Shown here: positions 29,280-39,061 of the stretch, one piece after another
Numbering within the stretch: the first letter of the stretch is position 1
Layout of the letters: each line of letters opens with the position of its first letter
NCBI GenBank assembly: GCA_004194705.1
Contig: SADC01000273.1
Span: 141,628-205,627 of the forward strand
Origin: Ditylenchus dipsaci
Taxonomy: Eukaryota > Nematoda > Chromadorea > Rhabditida > Anguinidae
Direction: 5' to 3'
DNA: 64,000 nt
The notes under the pieces: generated by a model
Seen by the model: the letters and a program-made list of their open reading frames with translations, nothing else
What the model was told of the DNA's origin: nothing
Database searches by the model: none
Made by a program: the position numbers and the translations under genes

Positions 29280-29744
29280 GTCATCTATTATCTACTGCGG
29301 CATTACTGGTGATGAGGCTGAGAGTGAAAGTCAAGCCGCAATCCAATGGTCAGCCCGCATGAAATCGCATTCCATTAGCAATCTTTTCCGAAACTTTAAT
29401 GAAATACAATTCTACAAGGTTCTTGAAAGAGCTTCTAGCAAGTCCATAAGAAACTGGGAGTGGGAAACCACATACGCTAAAAGTAACGAAAAATTAAAGA
29501 TAGCATCAAGATCCTTTAGTTTTCAGACATGATAGACACCACAGTCCGACACCACTTACTTGACCGACCATTCAACGACAACTACTATTTAGACTTAAGA
29601 AATCAAGAATATCCAGTCACAAAATTACGTATAGATTCTTTTGATCCAAACCAAGCAGAAAAATGGATGGCTGCAGCTTACGCAGAAATTTTGTGTGCTT
29701 TAAAAGACAAAATTCCTATTGTAAAACAAATAAAAAAAAATTGA
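29280..29744 (+). CDS. Unrecognised pair of abutting open frames
   Basis: An open frame from about 29280 (SSIIYCGITGDEAESESQAA, then IRNWEWETTYAK) ends at TGA in the sequence ACATGATAG. There a second frame starts (ATG at 29529) and runs to 29744 (VRHHLLDRPFNDNYYLDLR, EKWMAAAYAEILCALKDK). The two share 4 bases, ATGA. Amino-acid content looks protein-like and unlike the surrounding repeats. I recognise neither product. They may be one protein split by an indel, two exons, or a mobile-element relic. Confidence 0.35.
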
Positions 29745-30375
29745 TTATCTTAACTTACAAATTATTGTAAATAAATTTTTTTCATAAAATCTCAACTTTT
29801 TTATTTTTATTTAAAAAGCTCAGGGGAAAGGCAAATCTTTTTAATTTTTATAAAAAAATTTGCCTTGGCCCAAGAAGCTGATTCAACTAAAGGGTATGTT
29901 CCGAAATCGAGTAAGATTCTTGGTCCCGCAATAGTCCCTAAGGGACTATTGTGAATTTATTGGGTTTTACAACTTCGCTCGGAAGTAAGAATTATACTAA
30001 AATAATGCCCATAATCTCAGCTACCGAATGAGACCAAACTTTGAAATTACCTTGCAGTAAAAATTGCTGAAAAATAAAGTTTTTCTTCAAAAAGTAAAAG
30101 GACGAAAATCTCATCCCTGGTCGAGACTACCTCCCTAACATCTTTCAAACGCCACCACCCCTCCCCCTTCTTTCTCGCGTTAAAAATTGTGCCCCAAATT
30201 GTCCCCCCAAAAATTTTAATTTTTTTTAGTAATAATTGGAATTTCTGTACGAATTTTTTGATGGGATCTCATCGCGTGACTCCAAAGTTCAAGTGATGGC
30301 TGTCACCGAAAAAATAATTGGTAACACGAAAAAACTTTAATTTTGTTGCTAAATTCGCAAACAGCATAAGGAAAT
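29745..30375. other. Intergenic, nothing clear
   Basis: A short foldback at about 29818-29880 (CAGGGGAAAGGCAAATCTTT against AAATTTGCCTTGGCCC) and AT-rich sequence. No exon was recognised. Confidence 0.4.
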
Positions 30376-30808
30376 ATGGTAAATTAAGCACGCTCACAAT
30401 GAGTGTCGACCTGAGTGTGAGTATGTTTTTCTAGCGGGAAGAGCTGTACTTTTTTTTACTTCACTGAAATTTTTTTCTCTTGGTACTATTTTGTAGCTAA
30501 GATTCAGGGCTTTAAAATGAGCCATCGACAAGCAACATCTGATCAAAAAAATAGGGGTAAAAATGCTTAGGACCACACCCTGACGAGTGTGGGCCTGAGT
30601 GTCGACCTGAGTGCGGACCTAAGCATTTTTTACCCCAATTTTTTTTATCAGATGTTGCTTGTCAATAGGTCATTTTAGTGCCCTGAATCTTAGCTACAAA
30701 ATTGTACCGACAGAAAAAAGTTTCAGTGAAGAAAAAAAGTGCAGCTCTTCCGCGTTGAAAACACGCTAAATTTCATACTCAGTCCCACACTCATTGTGAA
30801 CGTGCCTT
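30376..30808. mobile_element. Foldback element upstream of CDC25
   Basis: Arms of about 200 bp meet near 30595. They share CTCACAATGAGTGT / ACACTCATTGTGA edges, GCTAAGATTCAGGGC / GCCCTGAATCTTAGC and CAAGCAACATCTGAT / ATCAGATGTTGCTTG. The centre has short repeats of GAGTG(T/C)(G/C)GACCTGAG. No target duplication was clear. Confidence 0.8.
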
Positions 30809-30975
30809 TATACATCGATCTTGGTGTTTTTACTTCTCTAGCTTTTAAGCTTTGAGTATGATGATACTTCAAAAGTTACTATGCTTTGAGTTTATCAACT
30901 TATATTATTGTTATTTTTGTAGAGTTTTCTTCGCTTCAAGGCTGTCTTCTCTTCGTCTAAATTGCTCTAAGTGCT

Positions 30976-32344
30976 ATGACATTGCGAGACCTAAGTAATA
31001 TGTACGATAAATTCCTCTTACACAAATGTTCAATTTTCCATGACCTTTTTGTAGAGCGTGGAATTCCGTTACTCCCAAGTCTCGATTCAATGTCCGAAAG
31101 GCTAGAATTCAACTGGATGAAAAGAAAACGCAGAAGAAAATCAATCAGTTCTTTCCTTCTCGCAAGCGTACATCAGATCAAGTGCATCCGGTGGAAGATG
31201 TGAAGCGCAGAAAAGAAGCTAGTCTCTTCGATCATGATGATGTAAGATTTTTACTGTTGTGATTTGTTTTACAATTCGCTATGAAAATAATTTCTTTTGA
31301 AGGTGGATATCCCGGCAAATGTCCGCTCGCTACACAGAATTCAGTCCATGTGCTCGTTGCAGACCTCTGTGGGGTCTATGGAAAACAGCTTTGATTCGTG
31401 TGATGCGCAGGAGGTAACTTTTTTGTTTGTATGCAGCTGTCCTGTGTATCTGCATACTTTCAGGGTGATGTTCGTACGCTTCAAAGAATTCAATCTATGA
31501 GTATTTTGCAAACATCTACGGTGGCGATGGAAATCAGCTTTAGCTCTCCCAAGCTCCTCGAAGTAAGATTTTTGAGTCATTTTTGATTTTTAAATAATGA
31601 GCGTACTCTTGTCAGCACTATTCATTAAAACTGGTCGAGAAGCCTCAGATTGTTCACAAAGCGTTCCAAAGTATCTCGGGCGAAACTCTCTGCCAGCTAA
31701 TGACCTCAATGTCGGAAGAGCAGTTCCTCCAGAAGTTCATCCTTATTGACTGTCGCTATCCTTTCGAATACAATGGTGGTCATATCAAGGTTTTTCAAGA
31801 ATTTATGGTGACAATTATCTTTATTTTTTGCTTCAGGGTTCAATAAATCTACACGACACTGCAAAACTCCAGGATGTCTTCTTTCCAGTCAATCGGAGCA
31901 AGTTCGAAGCTGTTCGTTCAAGAATTCCTATTTTCTATTGTGAGTTCTCCCAAAAGCGTGGTCCTAACATGTGAGTTCGTTCTGTCAGAACTTTTTAATT
32001 TGTATTGGTATTACAGGGCTGGTGAGCTGAGACGTACTGATCGAAAGCGAAATCTATACAATTATCCAAATATTGATTACAATGAGGTATTTATCATACA
32101 ATATAATTTCATTTTTATGAAAATGATTGCATTAGATTTACGTGGTTGATCGTGGGTATCGTAAGTTTTTCGTCGACGACAATTTTGTGGTTTGTGTTAT
32201 GCTTTTGCGTTGTTTGAAGATATCTAGGATTTTTTACAGAATTTCTGCGAGCCGAAGGCTTATGTTCCAATGCTGCATCCGGACCACTTGGAAGAGCTCA
32301 AGCGGTACTCCATGCATCGAAAGAATTTCAAGCGAAGCTATTAA
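30976..32344 (+). CDS. CDC25: CDC25-type dual-specificity phosphatase
   Basis: CDC25 removes inhibitory phosphates from cyclin-dependent kinases and drives mitotic entry. Eight exons: 30976-31241, 31303-31413, 31464-31562, 31616-31789, 31837-31970, 32017-32086, 32136-32186 and 32240-32344, about 336 residues. The rhodanese-like catalytic domain shows [20 protein letters not shown], the Cys loop YCEFSQKRGP and, at the end, EPKAYVPMLHPDHLEEL. In the loop the usual HCX5R begins with Tyr instead of His. The N-terminal region has QKKINQFFPSRKR (PIP-box-like) and two adjacent exons with duplicated RIQSM-LQTS motifs. One base is missing near 31112. The ATG at 30976 is tentative, and earlier exons may exist. 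The 3' flank (32345-32680) has no clear AATAAA but an ATTAAA near 32636. Confidence 0.88.
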
Positions 32345-33229
32345 GGTGCCTATATTCCATTTCCCCAAGTATTGTTCCTGGCATGATTGTCTCTAATGTT
32401 CCTCCTCTTTGTTTGTCGCTAACTCATTTATCGTCATTAACTCTTGTTGTTCGGCTGCTGTTTGTGTTGTTTGATTGACATAAATCCCTTATTCACGGTA
32501 TTATTTTCTGATTGGCATTATTATACTTCCGGCCCAGTGCCTGCTAAAGCCTTTTCTAAGAATTTTATGTCTGATAGTTAGGGAAACGTTTTTATAAACG
32601 TGTTCACTCTACAAGACCCTCTACCGTTTTGTTTTATTAAAAAAAATATATTATCTGATGCGTGTTGTCATTGAGGGGTGTCGAAACGCGGACATGGACA
32701 AAATCATCTTTCGCCAAACATTTTATCCTCTCGGGACCAAATCCTCTCGCCCTAAATTGAGACAAAATCCTGTGGGCCTCTCGGAACATAATCCTCTCAG
32801 GACGAAATCTTCTCGGTCATAATCTTCTCACATCAAATTCTTAACAATTTTTTAAAGCCTAATAATTCAAAGTCAAACAAGATTTCGCCCCGTCGTTAAC
32901 TTTGCGCTTATATATGTGTTTATTATATGCGTTTATATTTGCATTGCGTTTATTATAGAGATGATGACGGGACGGGATCCCGTCGGGATCCCGATCCACC
33001 CGACCCGATTTTGGTCTAAAATCCCGTCCCGAAATCCCACCCGATCAGTTTCCAGAATCCCGATCCCGAAATTCGTTAAATCCCGAGGTCCAATTTCATT
33101 TTAAAAAACACCACTTTTGCTTTCAAAAAAACCCCCAATTTTTAACTTTTTTTGCTATTTTTTTCCATAAAAATCTGAATTTTTTATTTAAATTTTTTGT
33201 TATTTACGCTTTTTAAGGGAAAAGAAACT

Positions 33230-33705
33230 TGCCGCTATTCCATTGTACCCCCCCCCCCCAAAAAGCTATTCCATTGTACCCCCCCCCAAAATAAGGACTA
33301 TTCCATTGTACCCCCCCCCCCCAAAAACCAACTTTTTTATGTGCACTCAAAAACCATTTTTATGTAATAATTTTGCCATAAAAGGACCAGAAAAGCCATT
33401 TAAATAGGGTTCAAGGGCTGTATTGGGAGGGGAAGGGAATAACACAGGGGCCACTTTTTTGGCTGCTTTACCATGTTTTCAACTCGGGCCGTGGCAAAAA
33501 TAGACTCTATATGCATTTTATGATCAAGTGTACTTCTCGGAATCATGTCTAAGGTAAGTGCGTGCGCGCATCTCTAACTCTCAAGCCCCTGCGCCCCCGA
33601 AGGGGCGCAGGGGCAAAATTATTACATAAAATGGTTTTTGAGTGCATATAAAAAGTTGGTTTTGGGAGGGGGGGGGGTACAATGGAATAGGTCCTTATTT
33701 TTCCA
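33230..33705. mobile_element. Poly-C foldback element (CTATTCCATTGTACCCCC arms)
   Basis: The left arm has three copies of CTATTCCATTGTA plus a C run. The right arm has one inverted copy (GGTACAATGGAATAGG). The interior (AAAACCATTTTTATGTAATA, then GGGAATAACACAGGGG and a CCCCTGCGCC / GGCGCAGGGG hairpin at 33588-33616) closely matches that of 60154-61104, whose arm word is different (CTACTGTAATATACCCCC). From 33735 to 34050 there is a further weak inverted pair (GACTCAGGATAA / TCATCCTGAGTC, and CAGCTTGGGGACCA). Confidence 0.75.
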
Positions 33706-34109
33706 AAATAATTTTTAAAAGGGCAAAAGTCGTAAATTTAAAAAAGTTCATTTTGAGGCGTGTTATATACGAGAAGTTCTACAGTAACGACGGGCAAAAT
33801 CTGACTCAGGATAAGTGGGTGTTCATCCTGAGTCAGAAAAAAACCCATGGGAAATTTTATACTAATTTTTTTTAAGGGCGGAGCAATTTTGGGAATCACA
33901 CCCCACTCAACTTCGGTATACACGCCCAAGTCAAAAATCAGCTTGGGGGACCAAGGCGAATTTTTTTAATTTTCTTTATGAAAAATAAAAAAAATTGCTT
34001 GTGGTCCCCGAGCTGATTTTTGACTGGGGTGTGTATACCAAAGTTGACTGGGGTGTGAATACCGAAATTTAGCCAAAAGGGCAAAAGTCGAAAATTAAAA
34101 AAAGCTTAA

Positions 34110-34484
34110 AGGGGAGAACTTTTACGGCTATCTTTTGGCGTTGATATATTTTGTTTTCTCATATTAGATGTTCTAACAACTTTTCGTAGCTGAGATTTTT
34201 CTCCATCGATTTAGTGGTCAAACACTCTAATTGAATATAATTTCCGAGAAAATCACACCAACTTTACACTAAAAAACCAATTTTGAGGCTCAACTTGGTT
34301 TTTAGTGTTAAGTTAGTGTGATTTCCTCGAAAATTTTGTATAATTAGAATGTTTGACCACTTAATCGATAAAGAAGCATCTAAACTACAAAACGGTGTAA
34401 GAACATCTGAGATGAGAAAACGAAATATATAAAAAAATGTAAAAAATGTCGATGTCGAAAGGTAGCCGTAAAAGTTCTCCCCCT
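34110..34484. mobile_element. TTAA-flanked foldback (AACTTTTACGGCTA ends)
   Basis: TTAA at 34106-34109 and 34485-34488. The tips are AGGGGAGAACTTTTACGG. The arms of about 170 bp share TTAGTGGTCAAACA and ACTAAAAACCAA words. A relative lies at 41836-42033. Confidence 0.8.
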
Positions 34485-34499
34485 TTAAATGGAGGCGTT

Positions 34500-35180
34500 T
34501 TATATGATTTTATAATGCAATTTGAGAAATTGTGAGATTTTCAACTGCAAGAAATGCGCCGAACATTTGCGCTGCATCCTTATGCACAAGATTTGCGCCT
34601 CATGATTTGCACGCCAAGATTTTTCTGCAAGATTTACTACTGTTAGGCACGAGACTGTGAGATTTGGTGCAAGATTTTCGCCCGAAGATTTGCACTGCAT
34701 TCAGTGTACTGCAAGATTTGCGACGCACATTTGCGTTCCAAGATTTACGACTGTTAGAAAATAGACTAAAATTTGAACTGCAAGATTTGCGACGCAAGAT
34801 CTGCGCTTTATCTTTGATTTTATTTAATTTTGAAGGCTTTTGCCAGCTCTTTTTTGACAGTTTTGTGCCGAAGATTGCATGGATTCCAATTTCGCTAATT
34901 GTTTTCGAAAAACCATGTAATTCCCCATTAAAAAACTTGCGTCGCAAATTCTGCAGTGAAAAAAATGCAGCGCGAATCTTCGTCCGCAAATATTCCAGTT
35001 CAATCTCACAGTCTCTTGTCTAATAATAGTTCATCTTGCGCCTGCAAATTTTTCGGCGCATATCTGGTGTGAAAATCATCAGGCACAGATGATGCAGGAC
35101 ATAAGGATGCAGCGCAAACATTCGGGCGCATTTCTTGCAGTTCAACTTTCACATTCTCTCATCTAACAGTCGTAAATCCT
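34500..35180. mobile_element. Foldback with GCAAGATTTGCGACGCAAGA arrays
   Basis: The left arm contains many copies of GCAAGATTTGCG-type words and GAGACTGTGAGATT. The right arm has the inverse (TTGCGTCGCAAATT, AATCTCACAGTCTC, GCGCATTTCTTGCAGTT). The unit is 15-20 bp and degenerate. Open frames here are repeat artefacts. From 35185 to 35400 nothing further is evident. Confidence 0.65.
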
Positions 35181-35406
35181 GCGACGCAATTATTGTGTTG
35201 ATTATTTTGGTGTGCACATTGTGTGGCGCTAAACACGTTGTTTGTAAATCATTTGTCGCGAATCTTATTGCTCAAGTCTTGCCACGCCATCGAAATCACA
35301 GAAAACTTAAAAATTTCATGTAACTCGCGGATTTATTTAACATTTCTAAAATTAAGGAAGTTTTGATAACGCAAATCTTTTTCACGCATTGAGAAAATGA
35401 GCTTAA

Positions 35407-35756
35407 AGGGGGGGGGGAAAGCCATTTAGGTTTGAAAAATCGGCTTCCATGGTGCAGTGCGTAAGGGTTCGCGTTTTTTGGCCCAAAATGGTGTTGCAGG
35501 TTCAATCCCACGTAGGGGCACACTATTTTTTTGGCTTGTTTGGCCATTTTAGAGGTAATTGGGTCGCTGATCCCGAATCTGGCGTCAAAAAGTCTTATTA
35601 CCTCTAAAATGTCCAAACAAGCCAAAAAAATAGTGTGCCCCTACGTGGGATTGAACCTGCAACACCAAAAAACACCATTTTGGGCCAAAAAACGCGAGCA
35701 CTTACGCACTGCGCCATGGAAGCCACTTTTTCAAACTAAACTGCCCCCCCCCCCCT
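35407..35756. mobile_element. TTAA-flanked foldback whose arms look like a tRNA
   Basis: TTAA at 35403-35406 and 35757-35760. G/C runs of 9-13 follow each tip. Each arm of about 150 bp carries GGCTTCCATGGTGCAGTGCG (A-box-like TGGTGCAGTGCG) and, about 45 bases later, GCAGGTTCAATCCCACG (B-box-like GGTTCAATCCC), then GGGGCAC. That order and spacing fit a tRNA with a small insert, present in inverse orientation in both arms. It is probably tRNA-derived sequence within a hairpin, and no functional fold was verified. Confidence 0.7.
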
Positions 35757-35760
35757 TTAA

Positions 35761-36727
35761 AAGACATTCAAACGGTTCCAGACCATCGAATGTGTATCAA
35801 GACCTCTGAAAGTAGATAAAGACTGTTAGGGTTGGACCAGGCCCATTGAAGATGCATCAAGACCACTGAGGGTAGATCTGGACCACTGAAGATAGATCAA
35901 GACCTTTGAGAGTGGACTTGGATCAGTTCCACATGTGATCAAACTTCGAACCACTGAGTGGATCGCTTGGATACGATACTAATTTCGACCGATAATTGTT
36001 TTTCACTCCTTTAGCAGCTCTAACTGCCCAACCTGAGATATCTCTACCCTCCTAGTGGTCGACCACTGATTGCCCGGGAGGATTCTGGCATCGATGTCTA
36101 CCTGCTACAAGTTTAGAAAAGAAGACTTAAGCTCTGTCTAACGAAAACTAAAAAAAAGTTTTGGCGTTTGCCCTTCTGATCCCCTGAAAGTCCGGCTGTG
36201 ACTTCGAATAGCTCCAGTCATACTCCCGCTGGTCACGGGTCAATTTTTTAAACGCTTTTTGTTTCTATCTCGGCTCCCAGCCATCACTTCTCACCGATTT
36301 TTCAACAGATCTATAAGAAAATCGATTCTGCTCTACACATAGGAATAACGGATTTGCTATAATGACGGTCAAACCCAGTTTCTGCGTGACCCGCAAGTCA
36401 GTGACCCGCGGGTCAAATTGGCGAATTCGGGTCAGGACCAGTGGGTCAGCCGAAAATTATTTTTCACTATCTATAAAGTTCTTATTTTACCTCTATCGTG
36501 TAGAGCAGGGTCGATTTACCATTAGATGTGTTGCCAGAATTAAAAAATGTGTGTGACCCGTGGCTTCCGGGGTGCTTGACCCTTGACCCTTGACCCGCCG
36601 GAGTATGGCTGGAGCTAATGAGAATCAGAGCTGAGCCAAAGTGAAGCTAATAGGCAAGCACTGGTATTAGGCTTCTGTATTACGGAAGGAGGTTTAAATG
36701 AAACAAATGAAGAGAGGAAAAACAATA
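35761..36727. other. Non-coding; degenerate GACCACTGAAGATGGATCAA repeats
   Basis: At 35775-35935 about five degenerate copies of a 30-bp word (GACCACTGA(A/G)G(A/G)T(A/G)GATCAA) follow one another. Related words occur at 5455-5580. CCGTGACCC / GGGTCAC words at 36385-36600 form a weak inverted pair. No exon was seen. Confidence 0.45.
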
Positions 36728-36729
36728 TA

Positions 36730-37020
36730 CAGTTGACTCTGCCAATAACGCACGCCCAAAAGTTCGTTCCCGCCTAGGGTCCAACAAACTTTTTACCCTA
36801 AATTCGGAGCTATTTGCTGAATGTAATTCGCCAGTCTAGTGCAAAAATCGCAAGGATTCGAGTTTGCCGATCGTTTTTGTGAAACACTATATTTTCATTA
36901 TTTAGACCCGCAACTCTCCCAATAGCGCACACCTATTTAGGAAACACGCGTGCGCTATTGGGTCTAAATGATGAAAATATAGTGTTTTACAAAAACAATT
37001 TTTTGCACTAGGCTGGCGAA
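36730..37020. mobile_element. Mariner/pogo-type MITE variant
   Basis: The left end is TA-CAGTTGACTCTGCCAATAA. It shares CGCCTAGGGTCC with 43727-44143, but the word after the tip reads AATAACGCACGCC where other copies have ATAGTGGCACC or ATAAGCACACC. Long arms meet near 36930 (ATTTAGACCC, AAAATATAGTGTTT). The right tip is not clear. Confidence 0.55.
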
Positions 37021-37027
37021 TTACATT

Positions 37028-38012
37028 TATCTAAGGCTATGGTCACACTCCTTGATCTTGGTCGATGTCAAAGTCGAATTTTTTAAACTTCTTTTGTGGT
37101 CAGATAGGATTTTTTCTAGTATCATTTTTATGTTTACAATACCAAACAATAGCTTGGGAACCAGTGTTGTGCGTTCTGCTCGTTTGCGAGCGAGCAGCTT
37201 GCGACCTTTAAGCACGCGAGCTTTTTAAAAGCACTTTAAAAGCACGCGAGCTGCTCGCTCTCCAAATAGCTAACTTGGTGAGCCGTATGGCTCGCCAAGT
37301 TAAAGAACAAAGTGACAAGAGCTTCTTAGCTCGCGAGCCATTTGGCTCGCATCTATAATAAGCGTATGGTTCGGCTCGCAGGAAATATTGTTTGCTGAAA
37401 TGAAGCCTAAATCTAGTTTATTTTTCATTTTTTTCAAATTTTTGACTGATTTTTTGCAAATATCAAGCTGGTAACACTTTATTTGTCCTTTAATTTGTCT
37501 TCAAGAATAAATTGACGTTCAAAACTCACATAAAAGCGCGAGCCGAACCATTCGTTTTTGTTTGCGATTTGGTTCGCGATACAAATGGCTCGTATGGTTT
37601 AGGCTCGCGTTCGGCTCGCTTAAAAAAACAAGTACGCGAGCCAATTGCCTCGCATATATAAAAAAGGCGAGCCATATGGCTCGAACCCATTTGGCTTGCT
37701 AGGACATGCGATTTTAGGTCTTTCGTTTGGCTCGCACGAGCCAAATGGACAACACTGTTGGTAACTAAGCTTTCTTCTACATCGAGAAGCTTTTAATTTA
37801 TACGACAAAAATGAATGTAATAATGCAAAAGTTAAGGGTTGGTCAATGTCGAGGTCGATGTACCTCGACATTGACCAACCCGAGCACTTCGATACACAAA
37901 AAAGCTTAGATTCTGAGCTATTGTTTGGTACAAAAAACATAAAAATGATACTAGAAAAAATCATCTCTGGCCACAAAGAAGTAAAAAAGTCGAAGTCGAC
38001 ATCGATTTTGTC
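37028..38012. mobile_element. Foldback with an inserted GGCTCGC-rich array
   Basis: The outer arms (TCGATGTCAAAGTCGAATTT, ATTTTTATGTTTACAATACC / inverses at 37930-38010) pair over about 130 bp. Between them, 37165-37760 is dominated by GAGCCATTTGGCTCGC-type palindromic words, itself foldback-like. No gene is present. Confidence 0.6.
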
Positions 38013-38123
38013 CGAGATGATTATGGCCGAGAGGATTCTGTCCCGAGAAAATTATTACCGAGAGGATTTTATCCCCGAGAGGATTTCGATCCGAGAGGAT
38101 TTTGTCACGTACCGGTCTAAACG

Positions 38124-39061
38124 ACATTATCTCTTGAGTTCTGAGACTTACCCATTTAACCATCTTGTTGGAATAGTGGTCGTTTAATCCGACCTTGTGC
38201 TACATACGAGTTTTTCTTGCACCCATAATCGAGTAAGAGTGTGACAGTTTACGTTATTAAAGCCACCGCTCGTGACTGCGTGAGGTTCCTATTGAAGTTC
38301 TACAGTTGCGGACAATTGATTATTGACAATTTCTTCTTTAGCAATTTTACTCATGAAAATGTACCGTTTTCAAATAATCAAATATATAGTTTGAAATAAA
38401 ATTTCATACTCTACAATGCTGTCGAAACAGATTTTTCAAAATGACAAGATTCTTTTAAAAAAATTGCCTTTTTCAAAATTGTCACCGTTTATTCGCCCGA
38501 CAATTAATAGGGTCCGAATCATAATTTTGAAGAAACCAATTTATATTTGACGTGTATCGTGATTTTTTAATAACTGTTTGTAAGTACTGTTCTCAGCTAC
38601 CATCTGGTATGTGAAACATATTTTTTTTATAATTCTGGGAAAAGTTATGACCGTCAACATAAAACTACCGATTTCTAGTCAAAATCAAATAAAATGTAAG
38701 GGAAAGGGCTGTTTAACCACATGAATATTAGCTTTTCTTGTGATTTTGAAGCTAAAAATTCATGCCATCATGCTTTTTCTGAAAGCTCTATGATTTCTCT
38801 ACAAAATGACATTTTGATCATTGTCGTAGGACCATCAAGCGGAAAGGTTGAAGTTGAAACCCCTAAAAAAGGCTCAAAATAAGGCAAACGGTAGTTTTTT
38901 AGGGGTTTCGAAAAAACGAGTAGCGTCAAAAATTTTCACCATCTTGTCTTGCAAAAATCAATAAATTGGAAGACTTTATATTATCTGTTTTCATTATAAT
39001 TACACACATTAAAGTAAAAATATTTTGTTCAATAACTTTTCAAATTTTGTTATTTATATTC
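38124..39061. other. Non-coding, 3' flank of the ankyrin gene
   Basis: AT-rich. No exon or strong inverted repeat was recognised, and no AATAAA was found close to the proposed stop at 39062. Confidence 0.4.

Larger units (their letters stand above)
32689..38114. mobile_element. Large composite bounded by AAATCCTCTCGGGACC arrays
   Basis: The left array (about 32695-32830) and the inverted right array (about 38015-38105) use the same word GAGAGGATTTTGTCCC. The tips are CGGACATGGAC and, inverted, CGGTACGTGAC. The possible 9-bp duplication is GTCGAAACG (32680-32688) and GTCTAAACG (38115-38123), one mismatch. No transposase lies inside. The 5.4 kb is made of other foldbacks: 33230-33705, 34110-34484, 34500-35180, 35407-35756, 36730-37020 and 37028-38010. 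It could be one old element that collected insertions. A G/C-rich CGGGATCCCG strip lies at 32960-33080. Confidence 0.6.

Noticed and set aside
35427..35520. Functional tRNA gene
   Set aside because: A- and B-box-like words are present, but the stretch between is too long and no complete cloverleaf with a plausible anticodon arm was evident by eye; an inverse copy follows.
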